64,000 nt of DNA, from contig NZ_JAEQAZ010000029.1 in the NCBI RefSeq assembly GCF_016654115.1, positions 1-64,000 on the forward strand. Direction: 5' to 3'. The translations under genes were made by a program, and so were the position numbers. Of the stretch, positions 8,256 to 16,780 are shown in pieces. The notes beneath the pieces are model-generated. The model was not told the DNA's origin and ran no database searches. It saw nothing but the letters and a program-made list of their open reading frames with translations. The stretch's first letter is position 1; every line of letters starts with the position of its first letter. The stretch comes from Streptomyces sp. MBT53. Lineage in GTDB: Bacteria; Actinomycetota; Actinomycetes; Streptomycetales; Streptomycetaceae.

Positions 8256-8719
8256 CCGAGATACCACGGGAGTGCGTCCGCCTCGCCGCCGAACTGCGCA
8301 CGCTCCGCGACCGGCACAGGCTGACCCTGTCCGTGCTCGCTGCCGAGACGACGTACAGCAAGTCGTCCTGGCAGCGCTATCTCACGGGTCGTTCACTGGC
8401 GCCATGGCCGGCTGTCCGCACGCTGTGTCGGCTTGCGAACGAGCCGGAACCGCGCCTGCGTGCCCTGTGGGAACTCGCCGAATCCTCCTGGAACCGGCGT
8501 GGCGCGGTCGCGCCGGCCCCTCCCCGAGCGCCGCTGCCCGCACCCGTCGAGGCGCGCTCTCCACGTGCAGGGACGTCGGACGGTCAGGCCGTCACCCCAC
8601 CCGACGCTGCAACGACCGAACCGGCCCAGCGCCGCCGCACGAGGTGGCGGACCGGAGCAGCGGTGAGCGCGGCCGCGACATTGCTCATGGTGCTGATCAC
8701 GCTCGCGGCCGATGGATAG
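8252..8719 (+). CDS. Membrane-tethered HTH protein, ends at in-frame TAG before DUF2690
   Basis: The GTG at 8252 overlaps the previous stop (GTGA). The 155-residue product has an HTH domain (TLSVLAAETTYSKSSWQRYL) paralogous to that of the gene before it, a proline-rich linker, and a C-terminal membrane helix (GAAVSAAATLLMVLITLAA). It stops at TAG 8717-8719 directly after that helix. The same frame then continues through 9133 and encodes a DUF2690 domain. In other Streptomyces proteins HTH, membrane helix and DUF2690 are usually one chain, so this may be a gene split by a nonsense mutation, a sequencing error or a read-through stop. Confidence 0.7.
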   Translation: MTEIPRECVRLAAELRTLRDRHRLTLSVLAAETTYSKSSWQRYLTGRSLAPWPAVRTLCRLANEPEPRLRALWELAESSWNRRGAVAPAPPRAPLPAPVEARSPRAGTSDGQAVTPPDAATTEPAQRRRTRWRTGAAVSAAATLLMVLITLAADG

Positions 8720-8746
8720 GGGTCGTCCGGCCGGACCGCAGCGAGC

Positions 8747-9133
8747 ATGGCCTCCTCAACTCGCGGGTTCCATGTCGGCTGTTCGGGAGTCACGTGCGAT
8801 GGGCGCGACCCGGGACAAGAGCTGTGCGGGGTGGAGCCACAGACGCTTCTGCATGTCCAGACCCCGGCCGGGGTGGGTTTGGAGATCCGTTACAACCCGT
8901 TGTGCCACGCAGCCTGGGCCAGGGTGTGGAACGCCGCCGACGGCGACAGGCTCACGCTGGCGACGCCCGGCCACCCGACCCAGAGCGTCACCGTCCCCGA
9001 CCTTGGCAAGCGCGACCCGTTCATCTACACGGACCTGATTGCCGCGAACGGCAGGGCAACGCGGTTGCACGCCTGCTTGACGAGCCCCGGGCCGGACGAT
9101 CCGGCCCAGTGCTATTCAGTGCCGCCTCCCTGA
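8747..9133 (+). CDS. DUF2690 domain, in frame with the upstream HTH gene
   Basis: The frame is the same as 8252-8719, separated by one TAG. It encodes up to 128 residues from the ATG at 8747, with the DUF2690 pattern: CSGVTCDGRDPGQELC, VGLEIRYNPLCHAAWARVW, and a closing cysteine. DUF2690 is an extracytoplasmic domain of unknown function found downstream of membrane-tethered HTH regulators. The ATG has no good ribosome-binding site and the short protein has no signal peptide of its own, so independent expression would leave the domain in the cytoplasm. I favour this being the outer half of the protein begun at 8252. Confidence 0.65.
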   Translation: MASSTRGFHVGCSGVTCDGRDPGQELCGVEPQTLLHVQTPAGVGLEIRYNPLCHAAWARVWNAADGDRLTLATPGHPTQSVTVPDLGKRDPFIYTDLIAANGRATRLHACLTSPGPDDPAQCYSVPPP

Positions 9134-9180
9134 CGTACGCACGTACGTGATTGCGGCCGTGGTGGCGTCTGCCCGGGCTG

Positions 9181-10305
9181 TCACAGGGGGAACCTCTCGG
9201 GGCGGAAGTCCGCAAGCAACTCGTCTCTCTTTCCGCCGAGGATCTCTGAAGCCAGCAGGCGGCCGATCACCGGCCCGAGCGTGATCCCGCTGTGAGAAAC
9301 GGCCTCGTAGTAACCCGGCACGGACGGCACCGCTCCCACCGAAGGGAATCCATCGGCGGGGATGGGCCGCTCGACCACCCGTGTCTGTGTGATCCGGGCG
9401 TCGCCGAGTTCGGGGACGGCGTGGCGCGCCAATTCGTGGAGCAGGCGCGCGAGTTGGCCTGGGGCTTCGCCGGTGTCGATGAGCGCGTCGACCTCGCGGC
9501 TGTGGAGAACCACAGACCCGCCTCCGTCAGGGCGGATCTCGATGTGAGGCGCGTGCATGACCCGGTGAACGGGGACCCGGGCACAGTCGACGCGGGTGAT
9601 GACGCCGGGTTCGCGGCGCATCGGCAGGCGCCGTGCGACAAGCCCTGCGACGTGGGATGCGTTGGGGCCCGCCGCGTTCACGACGATGTCGACGTCGATA
9701 CGGCTTCCGTCGGACAGAGCGACTGTCCGGATGGTGCCGTCGGCGCCGGTCCCGATGGCGTGCACCGCGTTGCCGGATCGGATCTCGGCGCCCGACGCGA
9801 CGGCCTGGTCGACCAGGCGGCGTACGAGGTGACGTCCGTGCACCCAGGCTTCGTCGGGATAGAACACGACTGGAGTCTCGTCGGGCATCGTGAGGGAGGG
9901 TTCGAGGCGGCTGCGGACCTCGGCGCCCGTGTACGTCTCGACCCGATAGTCCCAGGCGGCCAGCAGTTCGGCCGTTTCCAGGAACTTCGCCTGTGCTGCG
10001 GGGGTGTCCGCCCAGCGCAGGTGGCCGCTCGGATACCACCACGAGTCCGGCCCGATGATCCCGGCAAGTTCACGGTGGGCAGCCATGCCCGCGACGTTCA
10101 GGTCGAAGTAGGACCTGCGCACGGTCTTGTTGCTGGCGTTGACCCACGAGAAGGACCAGTTGGTGACGCCTTCGCCCGGCTGTCCCGCGTCGATGAAGAC
10201 CACCTCGGCGCCGTGCCGGGACAGGTTCCATCCCACACTCGCTCCGACGATGCCCACTCCGATGACGGCAATACGTGCCGGCCGCTGCACGGACTCGCTC
10301 CTCAC
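9181..10305 (-). CDS. FAD-dependent oxidoreductase, D-amino-acid oxidase (DAO) family
   Basis: The GTG at 10305 is preceded by AAGGGGG at good spacing and gives 374 residues. The N-terminus has the FAD-binding IAVIGVGIVGASVGWNL; a second nucleotide-fold element is VDIVVNAAGPNASHV; the C-terminus has SHSGITLGPVIGRLLASEIL, which holds the flavin pyrophosphate. This is the DAO/glycine oxidase/sarcosine oxidase family, which oxidises C-N bonds of amino acids or N-methyl amino acids. The exact substrate cannot be read. It has no signal peptide, so it is cytoplasmic. The next gene on this strand (TetR, 10467-11000) is 160 bases upstream, so co-transcription is possible but unproven. Confidence 0.8.
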   Translation of the reverse strand: MRSESVQRPARIAVIGVGIVGASVGWNLSRHGAEVVFIDAGQPGEGVTNWSFSWVNASNKTVRRSYFDLNVAGMAAHRELAGIIGPDSWWYPSGHLRWADTPAAQAKFLETAELLAAWDYRVETYTGAEVRSRLEPSLTMPDETPVVFYPDEAWVHGRHLVRRLVDQAVASGAEIRSGNAVHAIGTGADGTIRTVALSDGSRIDVDIVVNAAGPNASHVAGLVARRLPMRREPGVITRVDCARVPVHRVMHAPHIEIRPDGGGSVVLHSREVDALIDTGEAPGQLARLLHELARHAVPELGDARITQTRVVERPIPADGFPSVGAVPSVPGYYEAVSHSGITLGPVIGRLLASEILGGKRDELLADFRPERFPL

Positions 10306-10466
10306 GAACGCCCCCTTTTGCAGATCACGGGCGGACTCCCGTCCTTTCCGGACGCGCCTCGGCTATACCCCCGCGAGGTCCACGGAATCGTGCCCCTCGC
10401 CGTAGGGAGCGGTCGACTCGGCGATGCCCGGGCCGCGCAGGACAGCGGAGTCCGAAGACCGGTTGA

Positions 10467-11000
10467 TCAGTGTGGGCGGAGTCCGTCGAGGATGAGCGCG
10501 AGCATGTGGGGTGCCCGGTCCTCGGGGGTGGACGCGGCGCGCCACAGGGCGCCGGTGAGCTGGAGGAAGTCTCCCGGGTCGGCGTCCGGGCGGATGGTTC
10601 CGTCCTTCTTGCCGGCGTCGAGGAGTTGTGTGATCGCGGCGATGACCGGCCCGTAGCTCTGCTCGCTGATCGCCTGGTGTGCGCCGGGGCCCAGGGCGTC
10701 GCCGAGGCCGTGCTTTCTGCGCATGCCCTCGACGAGGTCGATCGTCCAGCGGCGGAGCGCTTCCAGTGGAGGCATGCGGGCCAGCAGGTCCGGCACGGTG
10801 TCGACGATGCGTGCCACCTCGTCCTGGTAGACGGCCAGGACCAGCGACTCGCGGGTGGGGAAGTTGCGGTACAGGGTGCCCGCGCCGACTCCCGCGCGCT
10901 GGGAGATCTGGTTCATCGACGTACTGCCGTCCTCCGCGAGCGCTTCGCGTGCGACGGCGAGGATGCGTGCCCTGTTCTCACGGGCGTCCGAGCGGACCAC
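10467..11000 (-). CDS. TetR-family repressor
   Basis: The protein is 177 residues from a GTG at 11000 preceded by AGGTGAGG. Residues about 10-55 are the TetR HTH (ILAVAREALAEDG, ISQRAGVGAGTLYRNFPTRE), followed by a helical ligand domain of the usual length. It is divergent from an aldo/keto reductase gene and the 75-base gap carries two identical-type palindromes (11021-11032 and 11045-11056). By TetR precedent it should repress both itself and the reductase/epimerase operon until an unknown small molecule binds. Confidence 0.88.
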   Translation of the reverse strand: MVRSDARENRARILAVAREALAEDGSTSMNQISQRAGVGAGTLYRNFPTRESLVLAVYQDEVARIVDTVPDLLARMPPLEALRRWTIDLVEGMRRKHGLGDALGPGAHQAISEQSYGPVIAAITQLLDAGKKDGTIRPDADPGDFLQLTGALWRAASTPEDRAPHMLALILDGLRPH

Positions 11001-11020
11001 GAGACCTCACCTTGATAAGC

Positions 11021-11056
11021 GGAGAGTTCTCCACTACGTTATGCGGAGACCTCTCC
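11021..11056. promoter_or_regulatory. Two palindromic operators for the TetR repressor
   Basis: GGAGAGTTCTCC (11021-11032) and GGAGACCTCTCC (11045-11056) are both GGAGA-N2-TCTCC, each flanked by GC on the left and AC on the right. Their centres are 24 bases apart, a little over two helical turns. They fill the gap between the TetR start (11000) and the reductase start (11076), so they can cover both promoters. Confidence 0.7.
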
Positions 11057-11075
11057 ACATACTTTAAGGAGCGTC

Positions 11076-12125
11076 ATGCATTACATCAAGCTCGGCACGA
11101 CCGGCCTCGACGTGTCCCCGATCGCGATCGGCGCGATGACCTACGGCGAACCCGACCGCGGGCACCCCGTCTGGTCGAAGGGCGAACAGGACGCGCGACC
11201 GCTCATCAAGCACGCGCTGGAGTCGGGGATCAACTTCTTCGACACCGCGAACATGTACTCCAACGGCTCCAGCGAGGAGATCCTCGGCCGCGCGCTCAAG
11301 GACTTCGCCGACCGCGACGCCGTTGTCATCGCCACCAAGCTGCGCCATCCCATGCGGCTGGGACCCAACGGACGGGGCCTGTCACGCAAGGCGATCATGA
11401 CCGAGGTCGACCACTCGCTGCGCCGCCTCGGCACCGACCACATCGACCTCTACCAGATCCACCGCAACGACCACTCCACCCCCTGGGAGGAAACCCTCGA
11501 AGCACTCGGTGACCTCGTGAAGGCCGGCAAGGTCCGCTACCTGGGTGCCTCGTCCATGCACGCGTGGGAGTTCGCCAAGGCGCTGCGCCTGCAGAAGGAG
11601 AACGGCTGGGCGCGGTTCGTGTCCATGCAGGACCACTACAACCTCCTCGCCCGTGAGGAGGAGCGCGAGATGATCCCGCTGTGCCTGGACGAGGGCGTGG
11701 GCACGATCATCTGGTCACCGCTCGCCCGAGGCCGCCTCACCCGCGCATGGGACGACGCCCGCTCGACGGTGCGCTCCGAGACGGACGGCGCCTACGCGGA
11801 CACGCTCTACGCGCCCGCGGAGGAGGCGTCCAACCGCGCGATCATCGACGCGGTCGGACAGGTCGCGGACGCCCACGGCGTCAGCCGCGCACAGATCGCG
11901 CTCGCCTGGCTGCGAGGCCGTCCGGTCGTCACCGCGCCACTGGTCGGCGCCGGTTCTATCCGGCAGATCGACGAGGCGGTGGCATCCCTCGACATCGAGC
12001 TCACCGACAACCAAGTGCGCGCCCTGGAGGCCCCGTACACCCCCAGGTACGACTGGCAGGGCGTCTCGGACGAGGCCGAGTTGGAAGCCATCCGCAAGCG
12101 CGTCCCCGGCATGGCCCTTGCGTGA
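11076..12125 (+). CDS. Aldo/keto reductase
   Basis: The protein is 349 residues and follows TAAGGAG closely. The NADPH-dependent AKR catalytic set is present: Asp and Tyr in FFDTANMYSNG, Lys in VIATKLRHP, His in DLYQIHRND. NADPH-binding SPLARGRLTR and a late GAGSIRQIDEAVA complete the barrel. It is closest in layout to the YhdN/IolS-like group of cytoplasmic reductases acting on small aldehydes or ketones; the substrate is unknown. It leads a two-gene operon with the gene at 12190, and the TetR operators lie directly upstream, so it is probably induced by a reactive carbonyl or a similar signal. Confidence 0.88.
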   Translation: MHYIKLGTTGLDVSPIAIGAMTYGEPDRGHPVWSKGEQDARPLIKHALESGINFFDTANMYSNGSSEEILGRALKDFADRDAVVIATKLRHPMRLGPNGRGLSRKAIMTEVDHSLRRLGTDHIDLYQIHRNDHSTPWEETLEALGDLVKAGKVRYLGASSMHAWEFAKALRLQKENGWARFVSMQDHYNLLAREEEREMIPLCLDEGVGTIIWSPLARGRLTRAWDDARSTVRSETDGAYADTLYAPAEEASNRAIIDAVGQVADAHGVSRAQIALAWLRGRPVVTAPLVGAGSIRQIDEAVASLDIELTDNQVRALEAPYTPRYDWQGVSDEAELEAIRKRVPGMALA

Positions 12126-12189
12126 AACCCATCCTTCGCACCCGCCGGCCCCCGTCACCGCACGGGTCCAGAACTGAGGAGAGAGACAG

Positions 12190-13224
12190 ATGACACGCGT
12201 ACTGGTCACCGGAGGAACAGGATTCATCGGGAGCTGGTGCATCCAGGCCCTGCTCGACGCCGGGTACACCGTCCGCACCACCGTCCGCGACCTGCGGCGC
12301 GAACCGGCACTGCGGGCCTGGCTGCACACGGCCACACCGTTCGACGACGACCGTCTCACGGTCGTACGCGCCGACCTCGCACAGCCCGACGGCTGGGACG
12401 CCGCGGTCGCCGACTGCGACTTCGTCCTCCACGTCGCCTCGCCGACCCTGCGTCATACGCCCGCGAACGACGACGACCTGGTGGTCCCGGCACGCGAGGG
12501 CGTCCTACGGGTGCTGCGCGCGGCCCGCGACGCCCGCGTGCGCCGGGTCGTCCTGACAAGTGCCTTCGGCGCCATCGGGATCGGGCACTCGCCGCGCTCG
12601 ACCCCGTTCACCGAGGAGGACTGGACGGACGTCGACAGCGACATCCCGCCCTATCAGCGCTCCAAGACCCTCGCCGAACGTGCCGCCTGGCAGTTCGTCC
12701 AGGACGAAGGCGGCGGGCTGGAACTGGCGGCGGTCCATCCCGTGGGGGTCCTCGGACCCCTGCTCGGCCCGGACGACCCGCCGTCCCTGCGGCTGGTCCG
12801 CAGAATGCTCGAAGGACGGGTTCCCGCGTGCCCTCCCTTCGGGATGGGCTTCGTCGATGTACGCGACGTCGCGGACCTGCACCTGCGTGCGATGACCGAT
12901 CCGGCGGCGGCCGGCGAACGCTTCCTGGCGGTCGCCGGGCACAGCCTGCGTGTCCTCGACATCGCACGCATTCTGCGCGACCGCCTGGGCGACCGGGCCG
13001 CGAGGGCCCCCACCCGTGAACTGCCCGTGTGGCTCGCACGCGCCCTGGGCACCGTGAACCCGGAACTGTGCCTGCTCAGGCACCAGCTCGGCCGGGATCT
13101 CGACGCCACGAGCGCAAAGGCGGAGAAGGTTCTCGGGTGGCGAGCGCGTCCCATCGAGGACACCGTCGCGGAGACCGCCGAGAGCCTCCTCGCCCACGGC
13201 ATCGGGACGAAGGCCGGCTCGTAA
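12190..13224 (+). CDS. NAD(P)-dependent extended SDR (epimerase/dihydroflavonol-reductase-like)
   Basis: The protein is 344 residues; GAGGAGAG precedes the ATG. The Rossmann motif is VLVTGGTGFIGSWC, an ADP-ribose binding RTTVRD follows, and the catalytic triad is seen as a TSAF serine region and YQRSK. The C-terminal half carries the substrate-binding FVDVRDVADLHLRAM. The family reduces or epimerises small carbonyl substrates with NADPH. It lies 64 bases downstream of the aldo/keto reductase on the same strand and probably shares its TetR-controlled promoter, so both may process the same carbonyl compound. Confidence 0.83.
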   Translation: MTRVLVTGGTGFIGSWCIQALLDAGYTVRTTVRDLRREPALRAWLHTATPFDDDRLTVVRADLAQPDGWDAAVADCDFVLHVASPTLRHTPANDDDLVVPAREGVLRVLRAARDARVRRVVLTSAFGAIGIGHSPRSTPFTEEDWTDVDSDIPPYQRSKTLAERAAWQFVQDEGGGLELAAVHPVGVLGPLLGPDDPPSLRLVRRMLEGRVPACPPFGMGFVDVRDVADLHLRAMTDPAAAGERFLAVAGHSLRVLDIARILRDRLGDRAARAPTRELPVWLARALGTVNPELCLLRHQLGRDLDATSAKAEKVLGWRARPIEDTVAETAESLLAHGIGTKAGS

Positions 13225-13291
13225 CCGACCGACCCGGAGTTGAAGGGCAAGTCCGTCCGCCACCACCTGCGGCCCCCGCCAGAGACGGGAA

Positions 13292-14410
13292 TCAGGCCGC
13301 GACCAGCTCCTGCTCACGCTCCGGCGTCTTGACCTGGGTCTTCTTGTTCGGCAGGGAGAGCCGGAAGACCTTGTGCCACGCCGAGAACACCTGCTTGGGC
13401 AGCGGCCCGGTGACGTACTCCAGCTCGTACTTCTCGAACAGCGCGCGCACCTTCACCGCGACCTCGGCGTACCGGTTGCTCGGCAGGTCCGGGAACAGGT
13501 GGTGCTCGATCTGGTGGGAGAGGTTGCCGCTCATGAAGTGCATGGCCTTGCTGCCGCTGATGTTCGCCGAGCCCATCATCTGGCGCAGGTACCACTGGCC
13601 GCGCGTCTCACCCTTGATCGACCGGCGTTCGAAGACCTGCACGCCCTCGGGGAAGTGCCCGCACATGATCACCGAGTGGGTCCAGAGGTTGCGGACCAGG
13701 TTCGCGGTGAACGTGGCGGCGAGCGTGGGGAGGAACGACGGGCCCGAGAGCAGCGGGTGGATCACGTAGTCCTTGAGCACCTGCTTGCGGATCTTGCGGC
13801 CCACGGCCCTGGCGCGCTCGCGGAACTCCGGGTTCTTGCGGCGGCGCTTCTGCAGGTTCTTGCCGAGCTCCAGGTCGTACGCCGCGATGCCGTACTCGAA
13901 GAAGCAGGCGTTGAGGAAGTTCCACAGCGGCTGCCCGAGATGGAAGGGGTGCCACTTCTGGTCCTCGTCGACGCGCATGATGCCGTAGCCGAGGTCGTTG
14001 TCCTTGCCGATCACGTTGGTGTACGTGTGGTGCAGCTCGTTGTGCGAGTGCTTCCACTGCTCGGACGGCGAGACGTGATCCCACTCCCACGTGGTGGAGT
14101 GGATCTTCGGGTCGCGCATCCAGTCCCACTGGCCGTGCAGGATGTTGTGCCCGATCTCCATGTTGTCCATGATCTTCGCCACGGAGAGACCGGCGGTGCC
14201 GATCACCCACGCGGGCGGGAAGAGCGAGAACAACAGCACGCCCCTGCTGGCCAGTTCGAGCTTGCGCTGCGCCGAGATGACCTTGCGGATGTAGGCGGCG
14301 TCCTTCTCTCCGCGACTCGCGATCACCTCGTCACGGATCGCGTCCAGCTCGCGGCCGAGCTCCTCGATCTGCTCCGCGGTCAGGTGGGCGGTGGGGTCGA
14401 TGGCGGTCAA
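13292..14410 (-). CDS. Fatty acyl-CoA desaturase (DesA3-like)
   Basis: The preferred start is TTG at 14410, because TAGGAG sits at correct spacing and the chain then begins LTAIDPTAHLTAEQIEEL; this gives 372 residues. The three histidine boxes of integral-membrane di-iron desaturases are present: GHNILHGQW, HSHNELHHTYTN and HQIEHHLFPDLP, with hydrophobic stretches between them (GVLLFSLFPPAWVIGTAGL). It should insert a double bond in membrane acyl chains using O2 and electrons from a ferredoxin-type reductase. That reductase is encoded seven bases upstream (14418-15473), the same order as the DesA3 and Rv3230c partners of mycobacteria. Confidence 0.88.
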   Translation of the reverse strand: MTAIDPTAHLTAEQIEELGRELDAIRDEVIASRGEKDAAYIRKVISAQRKLELASRGVLLFSLFPPAWVIGTAGLSVAKIMDNMEIGHNILHGQWDWMRDPKIHSTTWEWDHVSPSEQWKHSHNELHHTYTNVIGKDNDLGYGIMRVDEDQKWHPFHLGQPLWNFLNACFFEYGIAAYDLELGKNLQKRRRKNPEFRERARAVGRKIRKQVLKDYVIHPLLSGPSFLPTLAATFTANLVRNLWTHSVIMCGHFPEGVQVFERRSIKGETRGQWYLRQMMGSANISGSKAMHFMSGNLSHQIEHHLFPDLPSNRYAEVAVKVRALFEKYELEYVTGPLPKQVFSAWHKVFRLSLPNKKTQVKTPEREQELVAA

Positions 14411-14417
14411 GGTGCTC

Positions 14418-15473
14418 CTACCGTTCGATGTCGCAGGGGCCCGCCGCGGCGGACACACAGGTCTGGATGAGGACGCCCGGCTCGGCCTCGGTGATCTCGC
14501 CGGTGCGCAGGTCGCGGACGGCGCCCGCCTTGAGCGGTGTGACACAGCCGAAGCAGATGCCCATACGGCAACCGGAGGGCATCAGCACACCGGCCTCCTC
14601 GCCGACGTCCAGCAACGGCGTGCCGCCGTCCGCGTCGACGGTCCTGCCGGTGGCGCTGAACGTGACCTCGCCGCCGTCGCCGGTGACGACGACGCCGGGG
14701 CGGAAGCGTTCGGTGTGCAGGCGCTCCTGGACGCCGTGCTCGGCCCAGTGCTCCTCGGCGGCGTCGAGCAGGCCCGCGGGCCCGCAGGCCCAGGTCTCGC
14801 GCTCGGCCCAGTCGGGCACGAGTTCGCCGAGACGGGCGACGTCGAGCTTGCCGTCCGTGTCGGTGTGCACCTCGGTGAGCCGCAGCTTCTTCTCCGCGAC
14901 CAGGTCGTGCAGTTCGTCGCGGAAGATCACGTCCTGCGGCCGCGGCGCGCAGTGGACCATGACGACGTCGTCGAACCCGGTGTCGCGCAGCATGCCCATC
15001 ACGGGCGTGATGCCGCTGCCGGCCGTCAGGTAGAGCACCTTGGCGGGCCTGGCCCGCGGCAGCACGAAGTCACCGGTCGCCTGGTCGAGTTGGATCAGCG
15101 TGCCCGGTTTCGCCCTGCGGACCAGGTGGTTGCTGACCTTGCCGTCCGGGATCGCCTTCACGGTGATCGTGACGCGGCCGTCCCGGCGGTCGGTCGGCGA
15201 GGTGAGGGAGTAGGCACGCCACAGGCGCACCCCGTCGACGTCGACCCCGATCCGCACGTACTGACCGGCCGTGTGCCCGCGCCAGCCCCGTCCCGGTCTG
15301 ATCACGACGGTCGCGGCGTCACCCGTCTCGGGGTGCACGGCCTCGATGCGCCCCCGCAGGTCGGCGCCCGCACGCAGCGGGCTGACCAGGTCGAGGTAGT
15401 CCGACGGCAGCAGCGGCGTCGTGACCATCTCCAGCAGTTTCCACGCCCTGCTGCGAAGGGCTGTACTCGTCAT
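14418..15473 (-). CDS. Ferredoxin-fused flavin reductase, electron donor of the desaturase
   Basis: The protein is 351 residues from the ATG at 15473. It has an FAD-binding segment (WRAYSLTSPT), an NAD(P)H-binding segment (VLYLTAGSGITPVMGMLR and a late WACGPAGLLDAAEEHW), and a C-terminal plant-type 2Fe-2S domain with SGCRMGICFGCVTPL and the distal cysteine in IQTCVSAAAG. This order (FAD, NAD, 2Fe-2S) is that of Rv3230c-type oxidoreductases that drive acyl desaturases. It is cytoplasmic or peripheral to the membrane. It is the first gene of the operon, divergent from the PucR-type regulator at 15561. Confidence 0.9.
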   Translation of the reverse strand: MTSTALRSRAWKLLEMVTTPLLPSDYLDLVSPLRAGADLRGRIEAVHPETGDAATVVIRPGRGWRGHTAGQYVRIGVDVDGVRLWRAYSLTSPTDRRDGRVTITVKAIPDGKVSNHLVRRAKPGTLIQLDQATGDFVLPRARPAKVLYLTAGSGITPVMGMLRDTGFDDVVMVHCAPRPQDVIFRDELHDLVAEKKLRLTEVHTDTDGKLDVARLGELVPDWAERETWACGPAGLLDAAEEHWAEHGVQERLHTERFRPGVVVTGDGGEVTFSATGRTVDADGGTPLLDVGEEAGVLMPSGCRMGICFGCVTPLKAGAVRDLRTGEITEAEPGVLIQTCVSAAAGPCDIER

Positions 15474-15539
15474 GGCTCCAGCCTGCTGCGCCCGAAGGCG
15501 TAAAGTCCTGTCCGTAGGGCGTGAATCTGATCGGCAGAA

Positions 15540-15556
15540 TTGTTCGCAGGGAACAA
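15540..15556. promoter_or_regulatory. Inverted repeat in the desaturase/PucR divergent promoter
   Basis: TTGTTC-GCAGG-GAACAA is a perfect 6-5-6 inverted repeat ending four bases before the GTG of the PucR-type gene, overlapping its ribosome-binding region. It is well placed for autoregulation and for control of the divergent reductase/desaturase operon, whose start is 67 bases away. Confidence 0.45.
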
Positions 15557-15560
15557 AAAC

Positions 15561-16700
15561 GTGAGCCATGCAATCCAGAGGGCCGGTGAACTGGCCCTGG
15601 ACGAGACGACGGTCACAGTGCTTCGGGCCGCGCTGACGAGCACCGCCGACGAGGTCGTCCAGGCGATCATCGACGAGGTGCCTCCCTACGCCAACGCCCT
15701 TTCGGGCCCGATGGGCGGCACGATCCGACGGGCCGTCCGCACCGCCCTGGGGCACTATCTGGACCTCGCGAGCGGCAACGCGACGGGCGGCGACGGCGGT
15801 GACGCGGCCTACGACCTGGGCCGCGGCGAGGTCCGCGACGGCCGGTCGATGGACGCCCTGCTCAGCGCCTACCGCGTCGGCGCCCGCGTGGCCTGGCGAT
15901 GCCTGGCGGCGGGTGCCGTACCGGCAGGCCTGCCCGCCGCCGAGGTCGCCAAGTTCGCCGAGCTGACCTTCGCCTACATCGACGAGCTCTCCGCCGCGAG
16001 CGCCGCGGGCCACGCCGACGAACTGGCCGCCCGGGGCCGGGCCCACGAGCGCCACCTGGAACACCTGGCCCGCGACCTCCTCGCCGGCGCCAGCCCGGAC
16101 GTACTGCTCGCCTCCGCTCAACGGGCCGGGTGGCAGCCGCCGGTCTCCCTGACCGCGGTCCTGCTGCCCGCCGCCCAGGCCCGGCCCGCCTACCGCACGC
16201 TCGACCCGAGCACCCTCGTCCTCGACGATCTGCCGGACGCCACCGGTGTGTTGCTCGTCCCCGACGCCGACCGACCGCATCTCCTGCGGCAGTTGACCGA
16301 CCGCACCGCCGTGGTCGGTCCGGCCCGGCCATGGATCCGGGCGTCGGCGTCGTACGCACGAGCCGTACGCGCGCGCTCCCTCTCCTCCGACATCCGTGAC
16401 ACCGAGGAGCACCTGCCCGAACTGGTGCTGAGCGCCGACTCGGACGCGTTCGCGGACCTGCGGGCCCGAGCCCTCGCACCGCTGCGGACCCTGCCCGCCG
16501 CGACCGCACAGCGGCTGGAGGAGACCTTGCGGGAATGGCTGCTGCACCAGGGCAGACGGGACGAGGTGGCGGCGGCGTTGTTCGTCCATCCCCAGACGGT
16601 CCGGTACCGGATGGCGCAGCTGCGGGAGCTGTTCCCGGATCTCGCATCGCCACAGCGGGTCCTCGAACTGACGCTGGCGGTCGGTCTGCGGGCCGACTGA
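15561..16700 (+). CDS. PucR/CdaR-type transcription regulator
   Basis: The preferred start is GTG at 15561, which follows CAGGGAAC, giving 379 residues; an in-frame TTG at 15540 lies within an inverted repeat and is less likely. The N-terminal two thirds form a helical sensor domain (residues 80-170, with YDLGRGEVRDGRSMDALLSAYR, given here only in part as a landmark). The last 60 residues are the PucR C-terminal HTH (RRDEVAAALFVHPQTVRYRM). No membrane helix is visible. It is divergent from the ferredoxin reductase/desaturase operon, its most probable target, perhaps in response to lipid state. Confidence 0.8.
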   Translation: MSHAIQRAGELALDETTVTVLRAALTSTADEVVQAIIDEVPPYANALSGPMGGTIRRAVRTALGHYLDLASGNATGGDGGDAAYDLGRGEVRDGRSMDALLSAYRVGARVAWRCLAAGAVPAGLPAAEVAKFAELTFAYIDELSAASAAGHADELAARGRAHERHLEHLARDLLAGASPDVLLASAQRAGWQPPVSLTAVLLPAAQARPAYRTLDPSTLVLDDLPDATGVLLVPDADRPHLLRQLTDRTAVVGPARPWIRASASYARAVRARSLSSDIRDTEEHLPELVLSADSDAFADLRARALAPLRTLPAATAQRLEETLREWLLHQGRRDEVAAALFVHPQTVRYRMAQLRELFPDLASPQRVLELTLAVGLRAD

Positions 16701-16780
16701 GAAGCGGGACCGTGCAGGCCTGCCACAACGCGCGCGGGATGATGGGGACGGTATGACGGAACGTGAGGTCAGGAGCTTCC

